Shown: positions 30,505 to 39,612, numbered from the stretch's first letter. The stretch: DNA of 64,000 nt from Mycolicibacterium grossiae (GCF_008329645.1 NZ_CP043474.1:1116001-1180000), one strand, 5' to 3'. Numbers and translations are program-made. The notes: generated from the letters alone by a model not told the origin.

Positions 30505-32829
30505 ATGAGGGTCCTCGTCACGGGCGCCGACGGGCCCGTCGGCCGCGGGGTGGCACTGCGCCTCGCGGGCCTCGGGCACGACGTCACCGGCGTCGGTGCG
30601 CGCCGGCCCGAGAGTTGGCCGGGCACCGTGCGATTCGTCGACGCGGTCGATCCGGCGGCGGTGTTCGACGTCGTCGCGCTGTGCGGTGCGGACGCCGACG
30701 CGGCCCCCGGCGCGCGCCGCGTCGCGGTGCGGCACCCGCTGGTGCTGGGCCGCGATCCCGACGACGCCGTGCTGCGGCTGTTCGCCCGGCCGGTGCACCT
30801 GTACTCCGGCGACGAGGTGGACCGGCCGCTGCAGGTGGTGCATCCGCACGACCTGGCGCGCGCCTACGTGCACGCGGTGCTGCACGGCGGCGTCGGCGGC
30901 TCGCCGGAGGTGGCCGGCACGGGGCACACGACGCTGCGCGCCATCGCCTCGGCGGTGGGACGGCCGCTGGTGCGGGTGCCGCTCGGGTTGGCGCCGTCAC
31001 CGCCGGCGTTCGGGCCGTGGCTCGACGGGCCGCCCGTCGTGGCACCGTCGTGGTCGGCCGAGGCGTGCGTGGCGGACTTCGCGCTGGTGGTGCGGGCCCG
31101 TTTCGCGGTCGGCGGACGGCTCGTCGCGCTGCCGTGGCGGTTGCCGAGGGTGCGGGAGATCCCGGCCGTCGACACCCCCGCCGAGGACGGCATCGCGCCG
31201 GTTCCGGCCGGACGTGCCGATTTCGCAGGCGAATTCGACACCCCGATCGATCCGCGCTTCCCGGCGTTCGTCGCCACCAACCTCTCCGAGGCGCTGCCCG
31301 GCCCGTTCTCGCCGTCGTCGGCGTCGGTGACGGTGCGCGGCACGCGGGCGGCGGCACTGGTGATCTCGCAGCGGCTGCGTCCCGGTGGCGCCGTGCAGAC
31401 CGAGATGAGCAAGCGCACCACCGGCGTGTTCGGACACCGGCTCTACGCGGGCATCACCTCGGGACACTTCATGGCGCAGACCGTGCCGCTGGTGGACCCC
31501 GACATGATCATCAACGGCTTCTTCGGCCGCACCGTCGAGGGGCTCCCGTTGTTCGGCGACGAGCTGCCGCCCGTGCAGCGGCGCACGCTGCCCGGACACC
31601 TGGTCGGCGTCGTGACGTTCGCCAACAACCTGGTGGGCCTGACGGCGGGCTCCGGGCGCGACACCCGCGACCTCGTCGGCGACGTCGCCCGGCTGGAGGC
31701 CCAGTCCGCCGGCGTCGCCGATCTCGACGATCAGCGGCTGCGCGAGCTGATCGTCCTGGCCCGCGACCACGTGGTGCACGCCTGGGTGCTCGCGTCCGCG
31801 TCGATCCTGGTGTGCACGGCCTACGGCGTCATCCTGCGGATCCTGTGCGGCCGCGACGTGCTGCCCGCCGCGGGCGCGGACGTGGCCAGCGCGCAGTCCC
31901 TCGGCGCGGTCCATCGCCTGGCCGCCCTGGCGCGCCGCGACCCGCGGGTGGCGGGGCTGCTCGGCGCCGGCGACCTCGAGGCGCTCGCCGAGGCATCGCC
32001 GGAGTTCGCCGCGCAGCTGGCCCGCGAGATCGACGCGATCGGCCACCGCGGGCCCGGCGAGGTGGAGATGCGCAGCGCGTCGTTCGCCGACGATCCGCGG
32101 CTGCTGCTGCGCATGGTGGCCAAGACCCTCGAGCTGCCGCCGTGGCAGCCACCCCCGCCGCCGGACATTCCGCTGTGGGTGCGGCCGATCGCGGCGGCGG
32201 CGTCGGGTCAGCTGCGTGACCGCGAGGTGCGCCGCGATCGCATGGTGCGCACCATCTGGCTGCTGCGCGGGCTGCTGCGCGCCTATGGCCGCCGGCTCGT
32301 CGACGCCGGCGCCCTCACCGACGTCGACGACGTCTTCTACCTCCTGGTCGACGAACTCGACGCGCCGCCCACCGATCTTGCGGGCGTGGTCGCGCGCCGC
32401 CGCGCCGAACAGGAGGCGCTGCAGCGGATCGTCCCGCCGGAGGCCTTCAGCGGAACGTGGGCGCCCACCGAGGTCGCCGGCACGCTCGGCGGCGGCGAGG
32501 TGCTGCACGGCATGGGCGTGTGTGCCGGCACCGCCCGCGGCCGGGTACGCGTCGTCACCCCGGACACCATCGACGACCTCGAGCCCGGGGAGATCCTCGT
32601 CGCCCAGGTCACCGACGTCGGCTACACGCCGGCGTTCGCGTACGCGGCGGCCGTGGTGACCGAACTCGGCGGGCACATGTCGCACGCCGCGATCGTCGCC
32701 CGCGAGTTCGGCGTGCCGTGCGTCGTCAACGCCCGCGGCGCGGCGTCGCGGCTGGTGACCGGCACGATGATCGAGGTCGACGGCAGCACCGGCGACGTGA
32801 CCGTGCTGGCGGCCGACACCCGAGCCTGA
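30505..32829 (+). CDS. Epimerase/PEP-utilising swivel-domain fusion protein (Rv2047c-like)
   Basis: 774 aa. Residues 1-130 are an NAD-dependent epimerase-like Rossmann domain (MRVLVTGADGPVGRGVALRLAG-type start). A long middle part (about 240-650) begins ATNLSEALPGPFSPSS, like the acceptor-side region of rifampin-phosphotransferase-type enzymes. The C-terminus is a phosphohistidine swivel domain with GGHMSHAAIVAREFG (His727). No ATP-grasp domain is present, so it would need phosphate from elsewhere or have lost that chemistry. It starts 18 bases after pks12, and the same order is seen in M. tuberculosis (Rv2048c-Rv2047c), hinting at a role in mycoketide lipid maturation. The true reaction is unknown. 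Confidence 0.82.
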   Translation: MRVLVTGADGPVGRGVALRLAGLGHDVTGVGARRPESWPGTVRFVDAVDPAAVFDVVALCGADADAAPGARRVAVRHPLVLGRDPDDAVLRLFARPVHLYSGDEVDRPLQVVHPHDLARAYVHAVLHGGVGGSPEVAGTGHTTLRAIASAVGRPLVRVPLGLAPSPPAFGPWLDGPPVVAPSWSAEACVADFALVVRARFAVGGRLVALPWRLPRVREIPAVDTPAEDGIAPVPAGRADFAGEFDTPIDPRFPAFVATNLSEALPGPFSPSSASVTVRGTRAAALVISQRLRPGGAVQTEMSKRTTGVFGHRLYAGITSGHFMAQTVPLVDPDMIINGFFGRTVEGLPLFGDELPPVQRRTLPGHLVGVVTFANNLVGLTAGSGRDTRDLVGDVARLEAQSAGVADLDDQRLRELIVLARDHVVHAWVLASASILVCTAYGVILRILCGRDVLPAAGADVASAQSLGAVHRLAALARRDPRVAGLLGAGDLEALAEASPEFAAQLAREIDAIGHRGPGEVEMRSASFADDPRLLLRMVAKTLELPPWQPPPPPDIPLWVRPIAAAASGQLRDREVRRDRMVRTIWLLRGLLRAYGRRLVDAGALTDVDDVFYLLVDELDAPPTDLAGVVARRRAEQEALQRIVPPEAFSGTWAPTEVAGTLGGGEVLHGMGVCAGTARGRVRVVTPDTIDDLEPGEILVAQVTDVGYTPAFAYAAAVVTELGGHMSHAAIVAREFGVPCVVNARGAASRLVTGTMIEVDGSTGDVTVLAADTRA

Positions 32830-32871
32830 CGTGCCGGAAGGCCGACTCGACGGGTGTCATATCGTGGCCGC

Positions 32872-34125
32872 ATGGACTTCGCGATGTCGGCCAAGGGCCA
32901 GGACTACTACGACCGGCTGACGGCCTTCATGACGGCGCACGTGTTCCCCGCCGAGGAGTCCTACGAGGCCTACCGGCGCCAGATGGGGCCCGACGACCAC
33001 ACCGTCCCGCCGGTGGTCGAGGAGCTGAAGTCCCTCGCCAAGGCCGAGGGGCTGTGGAACCTCTTCCTGCCGTCGGAGTCCGGGCTGAGCAACCTGGAGT
33101 ACGCGCCGCTCGCCGAACTCTCCGGCTGGAGCGGGGAGATCGCCCCCGAGGTGCTCAACTGCGCGGCGCCGGACACCGGCAACATGGAGACGCTGCACCT
33201 GTTCGCCAACGACGAGCAGCGCGCGCAGTGGCTCGAGCCGCTGCTGGCGGGCGAGATCCGCAGCGCGTTCGCGATGACCGAGCCCGCGGTGGCCTCGAGC
33301 GATGCACGCAACATCCAGACCACGATGCTGCGCGACGGTGACGACTACGTCATCAACGGCCGCAAGTGGTGGATCACCGGCGTGGCCGACCCGCGCTGCA
33401 AGATCCTCATCGTCATGGGCCGCACCAACCCCGACGCGGCGAGCCACCAGCAGCAGTCGATGATCCTGGTGCCGGTCGACACCCCCGGGGTCCGCGTCGA
33501 GCGTTCGCTGCCGGTGTTCGGCTGGCAGGACCAGCACGGGCACTGCGAGATCAGCTTCGACAACGTGCGCGTGCCGGTGGCCAACCTGCTCGGCGAGGAG
33601 GGCAGCGGGTTCGCCATCGCGCAGGCCCGGCTCGGACCCGGCCGCATCCACCACTGCATGCGGGCGATCGGCGTGGCCGAGCGTGCGCTGGCGCTGATGG
33701 TCGACCGCGTTCAGACGCGGATCGCGTTCGGCAAGCCGCTGGCCGAGCAGGGCGTGGTGCAGCAGCAAATCGCGTTGAGCCGCAACGAGATCGATCAGAC
33801 GCGTCTGCTGTGCCACAAGGCGGCGTGGACCATCGACCAGCACGGCAACAAGAGCCGCGAGGCCCAGAAGCAGGTGGCGCAGATCAAGGCCGTCGCGCCG
33901 CAGATGGCGTGCAACGTGATCGACCGGGCCATCCAGGTGCACGGCGGCGCCGGCGTCAGCGATGACGTGCCGCTCGCCCGGCTCTACGCCTGGCACCGCG
34001 CGATGCGGCTGTTCGACGGTCCCGACGAGGTGCACATGCGGACGATCGCCCGCGCCGAGCTGGGCGCGGAGAAGTCACCGTTCGCCGAGGCGGCGTGCCG
34101 TCTGGTGCACACGGCGGGTCACTAG
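32872..34125 (+). CDS. fadE2: Acyl-CoA dehydrogenase, FadE2-like
   Basis: 417-aa single-domain acyl-CoA dehydrogenase, of the ACAD10/11 type. Visible features are [13 protein letters not shown] (FAD/substrate loop), [29 protein letters not shown] and [11 protein letters not shown], ending in the [12 protein letters not shown] signature. It should oxidise an acyl-CoA and pass electrons to ETF. The ATG at 32872 was chosen over one 18 bases upstream because MDFAMS matches the usual start of this group. Its TAG stop shares one base with the GTG start of ptpB. A fadE2-ptpB pair is also found in M. tuberculosis (Rv0154c-Rv0153c), which supports the name. Confidence 0.87.
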   Translation: MDFAMSAKGQDYYDRLTAFMTAHVFPAEESYEAYRRQMGPDDHTVPPVVEELKSLAKAEGLWNLFLPSESGLSNLEYAPLAELSGWSGEIAPEVLNCAAPDTGNMETLHLFANDEQRAQWLEPLLAGEIRSAFAMTEPAVASSDARNIQTTMLRDGDDYVINGRKWWITGVADPRCKILIVMGRTNPDAASHQQQSMILVPVDTPGVRVERSLPVFGWQDQHGHCEISFDNVRVPVANLLGEEGSGFAIAQARLGPGRIHHCMRAIGVAERALALMVDRVQTRIAFGKPLAEQGVVQQQIALSRNEIDQTRLLCHKAAWTIDQHGNKSREAQKQVAQIKAVAPQMACNVIDRAIQVHGGAGVSDDVPLARLYAWHRAMRLFDGPDEVHMRTIARAELGAEKSPFAEAACRLVHTAGH

Positions 34126-34940
34126 TGGTCTCGACCGGCGACGAGCTGAGCGGAGCCTGGAACTTCCGCGACGTCGCCGAGGAGACCGGCATCCGGCCGG
34201 GCCGGTTCTTCCGGTCCAGTGAGCTGAGCGCACTGGACGACACCGGCCGCGCCGCGCTGGCGGCCTACGGCATCACCGACGTGGCGGATCTGCGATCGGT
34301 GCGCGAATTGGAGCGCCGCGGACCGGGATTGGTGCCCGACGGCGTCGAGGTGCATCTGCTGCCCTTCCACGAGCTGGCGGCCTCGGGCGCCGCGGCGGCC
34401 GATGCGCCGCACGAGCAGAGCTTCGAGCGGATGATGACCGAGAAGCCCGACGACGAGGACGTCTCGGTGGCGGCGGCCCGGTTCATGACCGAGGAGTACG
34501 AACGCTTTCCGACGCTGCCGGGTGCGCACGTCGCGATCCGCGAGGTGGTCGCGACGCTCGCCGACGGGCGGCCACTCATCGCGCACTGCTTCGCCGGCAA
34601 GGACCGCACGGGGTTCACCGTGGCGACGGTGCTGGAGGCGGCCGGGGTGGGGCGCGAGGCGATCCTCACCGACTTCCTCCGCAGCAACGCAGCGGTGCCG
34701 AAGCTCCGCGACCGCATCCTGGAGTCGATCCGGACGCGTGCCGGCGAGGACGCCACGCCGGAGATCGTGACGTTCGCCGAGGCACGCCTCACCGAGGGCG
34801 TGCTGGGCGTGCGCGAGGAGTACCTCGACGCCGCGCGGCGCACCGTGACCGCCGAATACGGTTCGCTCGCCGGCTATCTCGCGGCGATCGGCGTCACCGA
34901 CGATCAGCTGACGCGGCTGCGCGCGGCACTGCTGGGCTGA
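34125..34940 (+). CDS. ptpB: Tyrosine/lipid phosphatase PtpB
   Basis: 271 aa. The P-loop HCFAGKDRTG contains nucleophile Cys155 and the extra acidic/lysine features typical of mycobacterial PtpB, a phosphatase with phosphotyrosine, phosphoserine/threonine and phosphoinositide activity. The N-terminal NFRDV and RSSELS motifs and the long helical lid region (about 85-130) also match. The GTG start shares one base with the fadE2 stop (TAGTG), so translation is coupled. In pathogens PtpB is exported to the host; no signal peptide is visible here, and in a saprophyte the role is unclear. Confidence 0.88.
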   Translation: MVSTGDELSGAWNFRDVAEETGIRPGRFFRSSELSALDDTGRAALAAYGITDVADLRSVRELERRGPGLVPDGVEVHLLPFHELAASGAAAADAPHEQSFERMMTEKPDDEDVSVAAARFMTEEYERFPTLPGAHVAIREVVATLADGRPLIAHCFAGKDRTGFTVATVLEAAGVGREAILTDFLRSNAAVPKLRDRILESIRTRAGEDATPEIVTFAEARLTEGVLGVREEYLDAARRTVTAEYGSLAGYLAAIGVTDDQLTRLRAALLG

Positions 34941-34950
34941 GCTCCCGGGG

Positions 34951-35805
34951 TCAGCGTCGGCGCTCCCACGTCCGCGGGTCGATGCGCCCGCCGTAGATCG
35001 GCAGGTCGATCGGTGCGTCGGTGTCGGCGAACTGCGACCACGGACGGGTGACCCCGGCAGTGCCGTACTCGCGGGTGCGGCGGACCTCGTCGAGGTCGAT
35101 GGTGGCCGCCAGGACGGTGGACTCGGCGCCGACGGCCGAGGCGAGGATGCGCCCCTGCGGGTCGACCAGCAGGCTTCGGCCCTGCCCGCGCGGCGCCGCG
35201 GCGTTGACGCTCGCTACGAACACCTGGTTGGCGATGGCGTTGGCCTGCACCAGGACGACCTCCTGCTCGCGATCGGCCGTCGGGGTCAGCACGACGTTGA
35301 CGAGCAGGTCGGCCCCCATCCACGCGAGCTGGCGCGAGACCTCGGGGAACCACGCGTCGTAACACACCATCAGTCCGACGGTGCGTTCTCCGCCGACCCG
35401 CAGCGTCGTGAAGTCGGCGCCCGGTTGCACGGTTTCTACGGGCCGCCACGGGAAGATCTTCCGGTAGCTCGCCGCGAGTTCACCCGATGGCGAGAAGACC
35501 ACCATCGTGTTGTAGACGAGTCCGTCGTCGCCGGCCTCCAAGATGCTGCCCGGGGTCAGCCAGACGCCGAGTTCGGCGGCCAGCCCCGCGAGATCCTTGC
35601 ACGTCGGGCCGTCCAGCGGCTCCGCGTGCCGCGCCAGGTCGGACTGATCGAACACGTCGAACGCGCCCAGCAGATGCTGCTCGGGGAAGACGAACAACTC
35701 GGTCCGCGGGTACTGCCGGACCAGGCCACGCATGCGGGTACGGAACTCGTCGAGCGAGCCGGGCGCGGCGTCTTGCACGAGGGCGAGGGAGAGTTCCGTG
35801 GACAC
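34951..35805 (-). CDS. Carbon-nitrogen hydrolase (nitrilase superfamily)
   Basis: 284 aa with the full nitrilase-type catalytic triad: Glu42 in FPEQHLLG, Lys116 in YRKIFPW and Cys148 in VCYDAWFPE. It would hydrolyse an amide or nitrile; the substrate is not evident. GTG 35805 gives VSTELSLALVQ, a normal start for the first strand; an in-frame GTG at 35814 is possible. It lies about 35 bases downstream of the EthD-like gene on the same strand, probably one transcript, and converges with ptpB (10-base gap). Confidence 0.8.
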   Translation of the reverse strand: MSTELSLALVQDAAPGSLDEFRTRMRGLVRQYPRTELFVFPEQHLLGAFDVFDQSDLARHAEPLDGPTCKDLAGLAAELGVWLTPGSILEAGDDGLVYNTMVVFSPSGELAASYRKIFPWRPVETVQPGADFTTLRVGGERTVGLMVCYDAWFPEVSRQLAWMGADLLVNVVLTPTADREQEVVLVQANAIANQVFVASVNAAAPRGQGRSLLVDPQGRILASAVGAESTVLAATIDLDEVRRTREYGTAGVTRPWSQFADTDAPIDLPIYGGRIDPRTWERRR

Positions 35806-35840
35806 GACGTCCACGCTACGCCCGCACTCACTGCGGACGT

Positions 35841-36161
35841 CTAGTGCTGGGCGATCTCGATGTCGGAGAACAGCACTCGGACGCCACCGGTCGACAGCCG
35901 GCCCATCGCCTCGAAGAACGCCCCGGCCTCCGGGGTCGCGACGGCGGCGCTCGCCGAGTCGTAGTCCGGGTAGTACAGGTCGATCATCCGGTAGGCCGGC
36001 GTCGGCGAGCCGTCCTCCTTCGGCCACACCTTCGAGGTCTCGACCCGGACGTGGCCGGGGATCTTGCGCGCGGCCTCGAGCTGCTCGGCCTCGTAGGCGG
36101 CCTCGAAGGCGTCGGGATCAGTGGGGTTGTCGTAGATGACCGTGATCTTCGTTTCGGACAC
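35841..36161 (-). CDS. EthD-like dimeric alpha/beta-barrel protein
   Basis: 106 aa. It begins VSETKITVIYDNPTDPDAFEAAY, the typical first strand and helix of EthD-type ferredoxin-fold proteins, and has a second half VRVLFSDIEIA. Such proteins are small cytoplasmic dimers that assist or catalyse degradation steps; no catalytic residue can be assigned. The GTG at 36161 is preceded by AGGAG at a 5-base gap, which favours it over an upstream in-frame start. Confidence 0.75.
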   Translation of the reverse strand: MSETKITVIYDNPTDPDAFEAAYEAEQLEAARKIPGHVRVETSKVWPKEDGSPTPAYRMIDLYYPDYDSASAAVATPEAGAFFEAMGRLSTGGVRVLFSDIEIAQH

Positions 36162-36252
36162 CGGGGCTCCTCTGCTGCGTCGTCGCTGCACGTGTGGCGG
36201 TACTCATCATGATCGGTATCCGCCCGGCCCGCTCGTCGAGCGTGCTGCGGTC

Positions 36253-36289
36253 CCGCGCCGGCGCTTCTGCCGGGATGGCGCCGGCGCGG
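36253..36289. repeat. Perfect 12-base hairpin
   Basis: CCGCGCCGGCGC-type arm at 36253-36264 pairs with 36278-36289 around a 13-base loop. It lies upstream of the EthD-like gene on the minus strand and could act in its leader. Confidence 0.5.
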
Positions 36290-36377
36290 ACGCGCGGGAG
36301 TCTTTCTCGAATGCCCACCTCTGAGCGACAACTCGCGACAATCCCGTCCCGCACCCCATCGCCGCCGCCGTTGTCAC

Positions 36378-36439
36378 CGCGAGATCGACGCCAGGGTCGT
36401 GCTGCGGGCGACTACCACGACCCTGGTGTCGATCTCGCG
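36378..36439. terminator. Long inverted repeat with 24-base arms
   Basis: Arms 36378-36401 and 36416-36439 are inverse copies with one mismatch, starting CGCGAGATCGAC, with a 14-base loop. It lies 37 bases after the stop of the DUF456 gene, so it is a likely terminator for that operon. Arms this long and exact suggest a mobile intergenic repeat family. Confidence 0.6.
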
Positions 36440-36475
36440 AACACCCAACCAGCGGCGCCGCCCCACCCCCAGCCC

Positions 36476-36958
36476 TCAGCCGACGAGGACGCCGACCACC
36501 CAGACGACCGTCGCGAGCAGCGCACCGCACAGCTCGACGCCGACCGACAGCGCGACGCCCTTCAGGGCGTGCACCGTCGATGCCCAGGCCCGGCGCTGGT
36601 CGCCGCGCTTGGCGAGTTCGGCGAGGTAGATGCCGAGCACGAAGCCCAGCGGCAGGCCCAGCACCGGGATGACGAAGAAGCCGACGATGCCCAGCACCGC
36701 CCCGGCGAACAGGCTGGCGGTGCCGACGTCGGCGTTGCGCATGCGCTTGGCCGGCCACAGGTACTTGATCAGCAGCGTCGCGCCCAGCACCACGGCCACC
36801 ACGCCGAGGGTCACCCAGCCCGCGACGGTCTGCTCGACGAACGCCCACACCGTGATCGCCGCGAACACCAGCAGCGTGCCCGGCAGCAGCGGGATCACCA
36901 CGCCGACGATGCCGACGGCGATGGCCACCGCGACGAGGACGAGCCCGACCGACGTCAT
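36476..36958 (-). CDS. DUF456 family membrane protein
   Basis: 160 aa with four to five membrane helices. The start has glycine-rich turns (GIVGVVIPLLPGTLLV) and a second similar unit follows (GIVGFFVIPVLGLPLGFVLG), which is the DUF456 internal repeat. The function of the family is unknown. It lies 9 bases after the HAD gene on the same strand, so it is the last gene of the aldehyde dehydrogenase-SDR-oxidoreductase-HAD series. Confidence 0.8.
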   Translation of the reverse strand: MTSVGLVLVAVAIAVGIVGVVIPLLPGTLLVFAAITVWAFVEQTVAGWVTLGVVAVVLGATLLIKYLWPAKRMRNADVGTASLFAGAVLGIVGFFVIPVLGLPLGFVLGIYLAELAKRGDQRRAWASTVHALKGVALSVGVELCGALLATVVWVVGVLVG

Positions 36959-36967
36959 GCCCGCAGC

Positions 36968-37690
36968 CTACGGAGTCGCGACGCCCAGGCGCCGGGCCAG
37001 ATCGACGAAGTCCTGGGCGACGACGTCGAACTCGCCGTCGGCCACCCGCGGCGGACGCGTCCCCGGGCCGCGCTCGAGCGGCCGTGCGACGTACCCCGTC
37101 CGCAGCCCGGCGTCGCGCGCGGCCCGCAGGTCCGACGGGTGCGCGGCCACCAGCATCAGCTCCGACGGCGCCACGTCGAGCAGTGCGGCGCAGCCGAGAT
37201 AGGCCTCGGGGTCCGGCTTGTAATGCCGGAACAGCTCGGCGGAGATCACGCAGTCCCACGGCAACCGCGCCCGCTTCGCCATGTTGGTCAGCAGGGAGAC
37301 GTTGCCGTTCGACAGCGTCGTGATGACGAAGGACGTCTTGAGCAGCGTCAGGCCCGGCACGCTGTCCGGCCACGGGTCCAGCCGGTGCCACGCCCGGTTG
37401 AGGTGATCGCGCTCGGCGTCCGGGACGTCGCCGAGGTCCGCCGCCGCCAGCAGGTCGTCGAGGATCAGCCGGTGCAGCACGTCGATCGTCGACCACGGCA
37501 GCTCACCGCTGCGGACCCGGTCCATCGCCGCCGGGTACCCGGCCCGCCAGTCGTCGGCGAACCGCGCCCAATCGCGCTCGACGCCGCGCTCCGCACCGAA
37601 CTCGGCCAGTTCCCGGATGATGCTGGAGCGCCAGTCGACCACCGTGCCGAAGACGTCGAACGCCAGCGCCTTCGGACGGTCGCCGCTCAC
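36968..37690 (-). CDS. HAD-type hydrolase (haloacid dehalogenase type II-like)
   Basis: 240 aa. Motif I is FDVFGTVVDW with the nucleophile Asp, as in type II haloacid dehalogenases; motif II is TLSNGN, and motif III includes KPDPEAYLG. The closest reading is a 2-haloacid dehalogenase fold, but the substrate could equally be a phosphate ester. The GTG start (37690) overlaps the stop of the oxidoreductase gene in a GTGA junction, so the two are translationally coupled. Confidence 0.8.
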   Translation of the reverse strand: MSGDRPKALAFDVFGTVVDWRSSIIRELAEFGAERGVERDWARFADDWRAGYPAAMDRVRSGELPWSTIDVLHRLILDDLLAAADLGDVPDAERDHLNRAWHRLDPWPDSVPGLTLLKTSFVITTLSNGNVSLLTNMAKRARLPWDCVISAELFRHYKPDPEAYLGCAALLDVAPSELMLVAAHPSDLRAARDAGLRTGYVARPLERGPGTRPPRVADGEFDVVAQDFVDLARRLGVATP

Positions 37691-38649
37691 GGCTCGAGCA
37701 CCAGCTTCCCGCGGATCTCCCCCGCGGCGAGCGCCTCGAGCGCGGCGCGGCCGTCGGCCAGCGGGTACCGCACCGGAGGCGGCGGCCGCAGACCGCCCGC
37801 CACCAACGTCGCCAGGCCCCGGCCGATCTCGGCCTGGGCGCCCGGCGTGCGGCCGGCGAACTCGCCCCACCCCACGCCGACCACGCTGACGTTGCGCAGC
37901 AGCAGCCGGTTCACCTTCACGGTCGGGATGCCGCCGGCGGCGAACCCGATCACCAGCAGCCGGCCCTCCAGCGCCAGCACACGGACCGCGTCGTCGAACG
38001 CCTCCCCGCCCACGGGGTCCACCACTACGTCGACACCGCGGCCGTCGGTGTGATCGCGTACCGCCTGCGCCCACCCGTCGGTGAGTGGCAGCACGACGTC
38101 GGCGCCCAGCGACTCGACGAAGTCCCGGGCGCCCGGCCGGTGCACCATCGTGATCACCCGGGCGCCCAGCGCCTTGGCGATCTGGATCGCCGCCGTGCCG
38201 ACCCCGCCGGCCGAGCCCAGCACCAGCACCGTCTCGCCGGCGCGAAGTCCGCCGCGGCGCTGCAGCGCGAACAGCATCGTGTAGTAGTTGCCCAGCAGGC
38301 AGACCGCAGCGCCGTCGTCGAGCCCGTCGGCCGTCGGGACCACGGAGTCTGCGGGCACCACGGCGCGCTCCGCCCACGCGCCCAGCGGACTGAATGCCGA
38401 AACACGTTGCCCAACGGCAAATCCCGAACCCTCCGGTGCCGAGCGGACGGTGCCCGCCACCTCGACCCCCGGGATGAACGGCGGGTCCAAATTCAGCTGG
38501 TACTCACCGCGCAGCATCAGCAGGTCGGGGAAGCAGACACCGGCCGCACCGACGTCGATGACCACGCCGGCATCGGCCGCCGGGTCCTCGACGTCGGTGT
38601 AGGCCAGTCCCTCGGGTCCCGAAAGCGACTGCGTCTGAAGCGCTTTCAT
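37687..38649 (-). CDS. NADPH:quinone oxidoreductase-like dehydrogenase (Rv0149-like)
   Basis: 320-aa medium-chain dehydrogenase/reductase without zinc ligands. The catalytic fold shows GVCFPDLLMLRG and PFIPGVEVAG, and the NADPH site is VLGSAGGVGTAAIQIAKA. It would reduce a quinone or an enoyl compound with NADPH in the cytoplasm. It follows the SDR gene on the same strand; the 60-base gap contains two copies of a 27-base direct repeat. Gene order (SDR next to quinone oxidoreductase) matches Rv0148-Rv0149. Confidence 0.85.
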   Translation of the reverse strand: MKALQTQSLSGPEGLAYTDVEDPAADAGVVIDVGAAGVCFPDLLMLRGEYQLNLDPPFIPGVEVAGTVRSAPEGSGFAVGQRVSAFSPLGAWAERAVVPADSVVPTADGLDDGAAVCLLGNYYTMLFALQRRGGLRAGETVLVLGSAGGVGTAAIQIAKALGARVITMVHRPGARDFVESLGADVVLPLTDGWAQAVRDHTDGRGVDVVVDPVGGEAFDDAVRVLALEGRLLVIGFAAGGIPTVKVNRLLLRNVSVVGVGWGEFAGRTPGAQAEIGRGLATLVAGGLRPPPPVRYPLADGRAALEALAAGEIRGKLVLEP

Positions 38650-38656
38650 CGCGACA

Positions 38657-38715
38657 CTCGGCTCTTCGCGCGAGCGCTCATCGGGCCGCTCGGCTCTTCG
38701 CGCGAGCGCTCATCG
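38657..38715. repeat. Two direct copies of a 27-base repeat
   Basis: Copies at 38657-38683 and 38689-38715 are identical, spaced 32 bases apart. Each contains TTCGCGCGAA and GAGCGCTC palindromes. The second copy includes the SDR stop codon. On the minus strand each reads ATGAGCGCTCGCGCGAAGAG, a small start-like frame (MSARAKS). Confidence 0.8.
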
Positions 38716-39573
38716 CAGGTTGAACGCCGCCTGCTTCGCCGCCGACAGATCCGTGATGTCGCCCCACTTGCCGGCGATGTCCTGCACCGACGGCGGCTCG
38801 GAGAACGTGATGCCCTCGTTCTGGAACAGCGCCGTGCGCTGCACCTTGCCGCCACCGACGATGAAGATCGAGTCGGTGTCGGGCACCTCCTCGGTGCACA
38901 GGTACGCCACGATCGGCGCGACGAACTCCGGCGTCAGGTTCTTCAGCACCTCGGGCGGCAGGATGTCCTCGGTCATGCGGGTCGCGGCGATCGGGGCGAT
39001 CGCGTTGGCCTTGATGTCGTACTTCGCGCCCTCCTGGGCGAGCGTGTTGATCAGGCCGACGAGGCCGAGCTTGGCCGCGCCGTAATTGGCCTGGCCGAAG
39101 TTGCCGAACAGGCCGCTGGTCGAGGTGGCGACGACGATGCGGCCGAAGCCCTGCTCGCGGAAGTGCGGCCACGCGGCGCGGATGACGTTGTAGCCGCCGT
39201 AGAGGTGCACCTTCAGCACGGCGTCCCAGTTCTCGAACGACATCTTGTGGAAGGTGCCGTCGCGCAGGATGCCCGCATTGCTCACGACGCCGTCGATCTT
39301 GCCGAACTCGTCGAGCGCCGTCTTGATGATGTTGGCCGCGCCCTCGGGCTCGGCGACGCTGTCGTAGTTGGCGGCGGCGCGCCCACCGGCGGCCTTGATC
39401 TCGTCGACCACCTGGTCGGCCATGTTGTGGCCGGCACCGGTGCCGTCGCGGCTGCCGCCGAGGTCGTTGACGACGACGATGGCACCCTCGCGGGCCAGGG
39501 TCAGCGCGTACTCACGGCCGAGCCCCCCACCGGCTCCGGTGACGACGATGACGCGGTCCTGCACTCCGGGCAT
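38710..39573 (-). CDS. Short-chain dehydrogenase/reductase (Rv0148-like)
   Basis: 287 aa. The NAD(P) site is TGAGGGLGREYAL, followed by NDLGGSRDG, the NNAG-equivalent VSNAGILRD, and the catalytic Ser plus Tyr-x3-Lys in QANYGAAKLG. It resembles the dehydrogenase part of peroxisomal multifunctional enzyme 2, so a 3-hydroxyacyl-CoA dehydrogenase role in beta-oxidation is likely. It starts at ATG 39573, 39 bases after the aldehyde dehydrogenase stop, and belongs to the same operon. Confidence 0.87.
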   Translation of the reverse strand: MPGVQDRVIVVTGAGGGLGREYALTLAREGAIVVVNDLGGSRDGTGAGHNMADQVVDEIKAAGGRAAANYDSVAEPEGAANIIKTALDEFGKIDGVVSNAGILRDGTFHKMSFENWDAVLKVHLYGGYNVIRAAWPHFREQGFGRIVVATSTSGLFGNFGQANYGAAKLGLVGLINTLAQEGAKYDIKANAIAPIAATRMTEDILPPEVLKNLTPEFVAPIVAYLCTEEVPDTDSIFIVGGGKVQRTALFQNEGITFSEPPSVQDIAGKWGDITDLSAAKQAAFNLR

Positions 39574-39612
39574 GAACTTCCTCTCTCGGTTGAGCCGGCG
39601 GCCGGGTGCGGC

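Larger units (their letters stand above)
36162..36475. other. Intergenic region with two strong hairpins
   Basis: About 314 bases without a supported gene. It contains two inverted repeats (36253-36289 and 36378-36439), listed separately, and must include the promoter of the EthD-like gene. Confidence 0.6.

Noticed and set aside
36194..38053. 619-aa plus-strand frame across the EthD-DUF456-HAD region
   Set aside because: Opposite strand of three genes with clear domains; composition is typical of a shadow frame.
38657..38715. CRISPR-like direct repeats
   Set aside because: Only two copies, a 5-base gap between them, no spacers and no cas genes.
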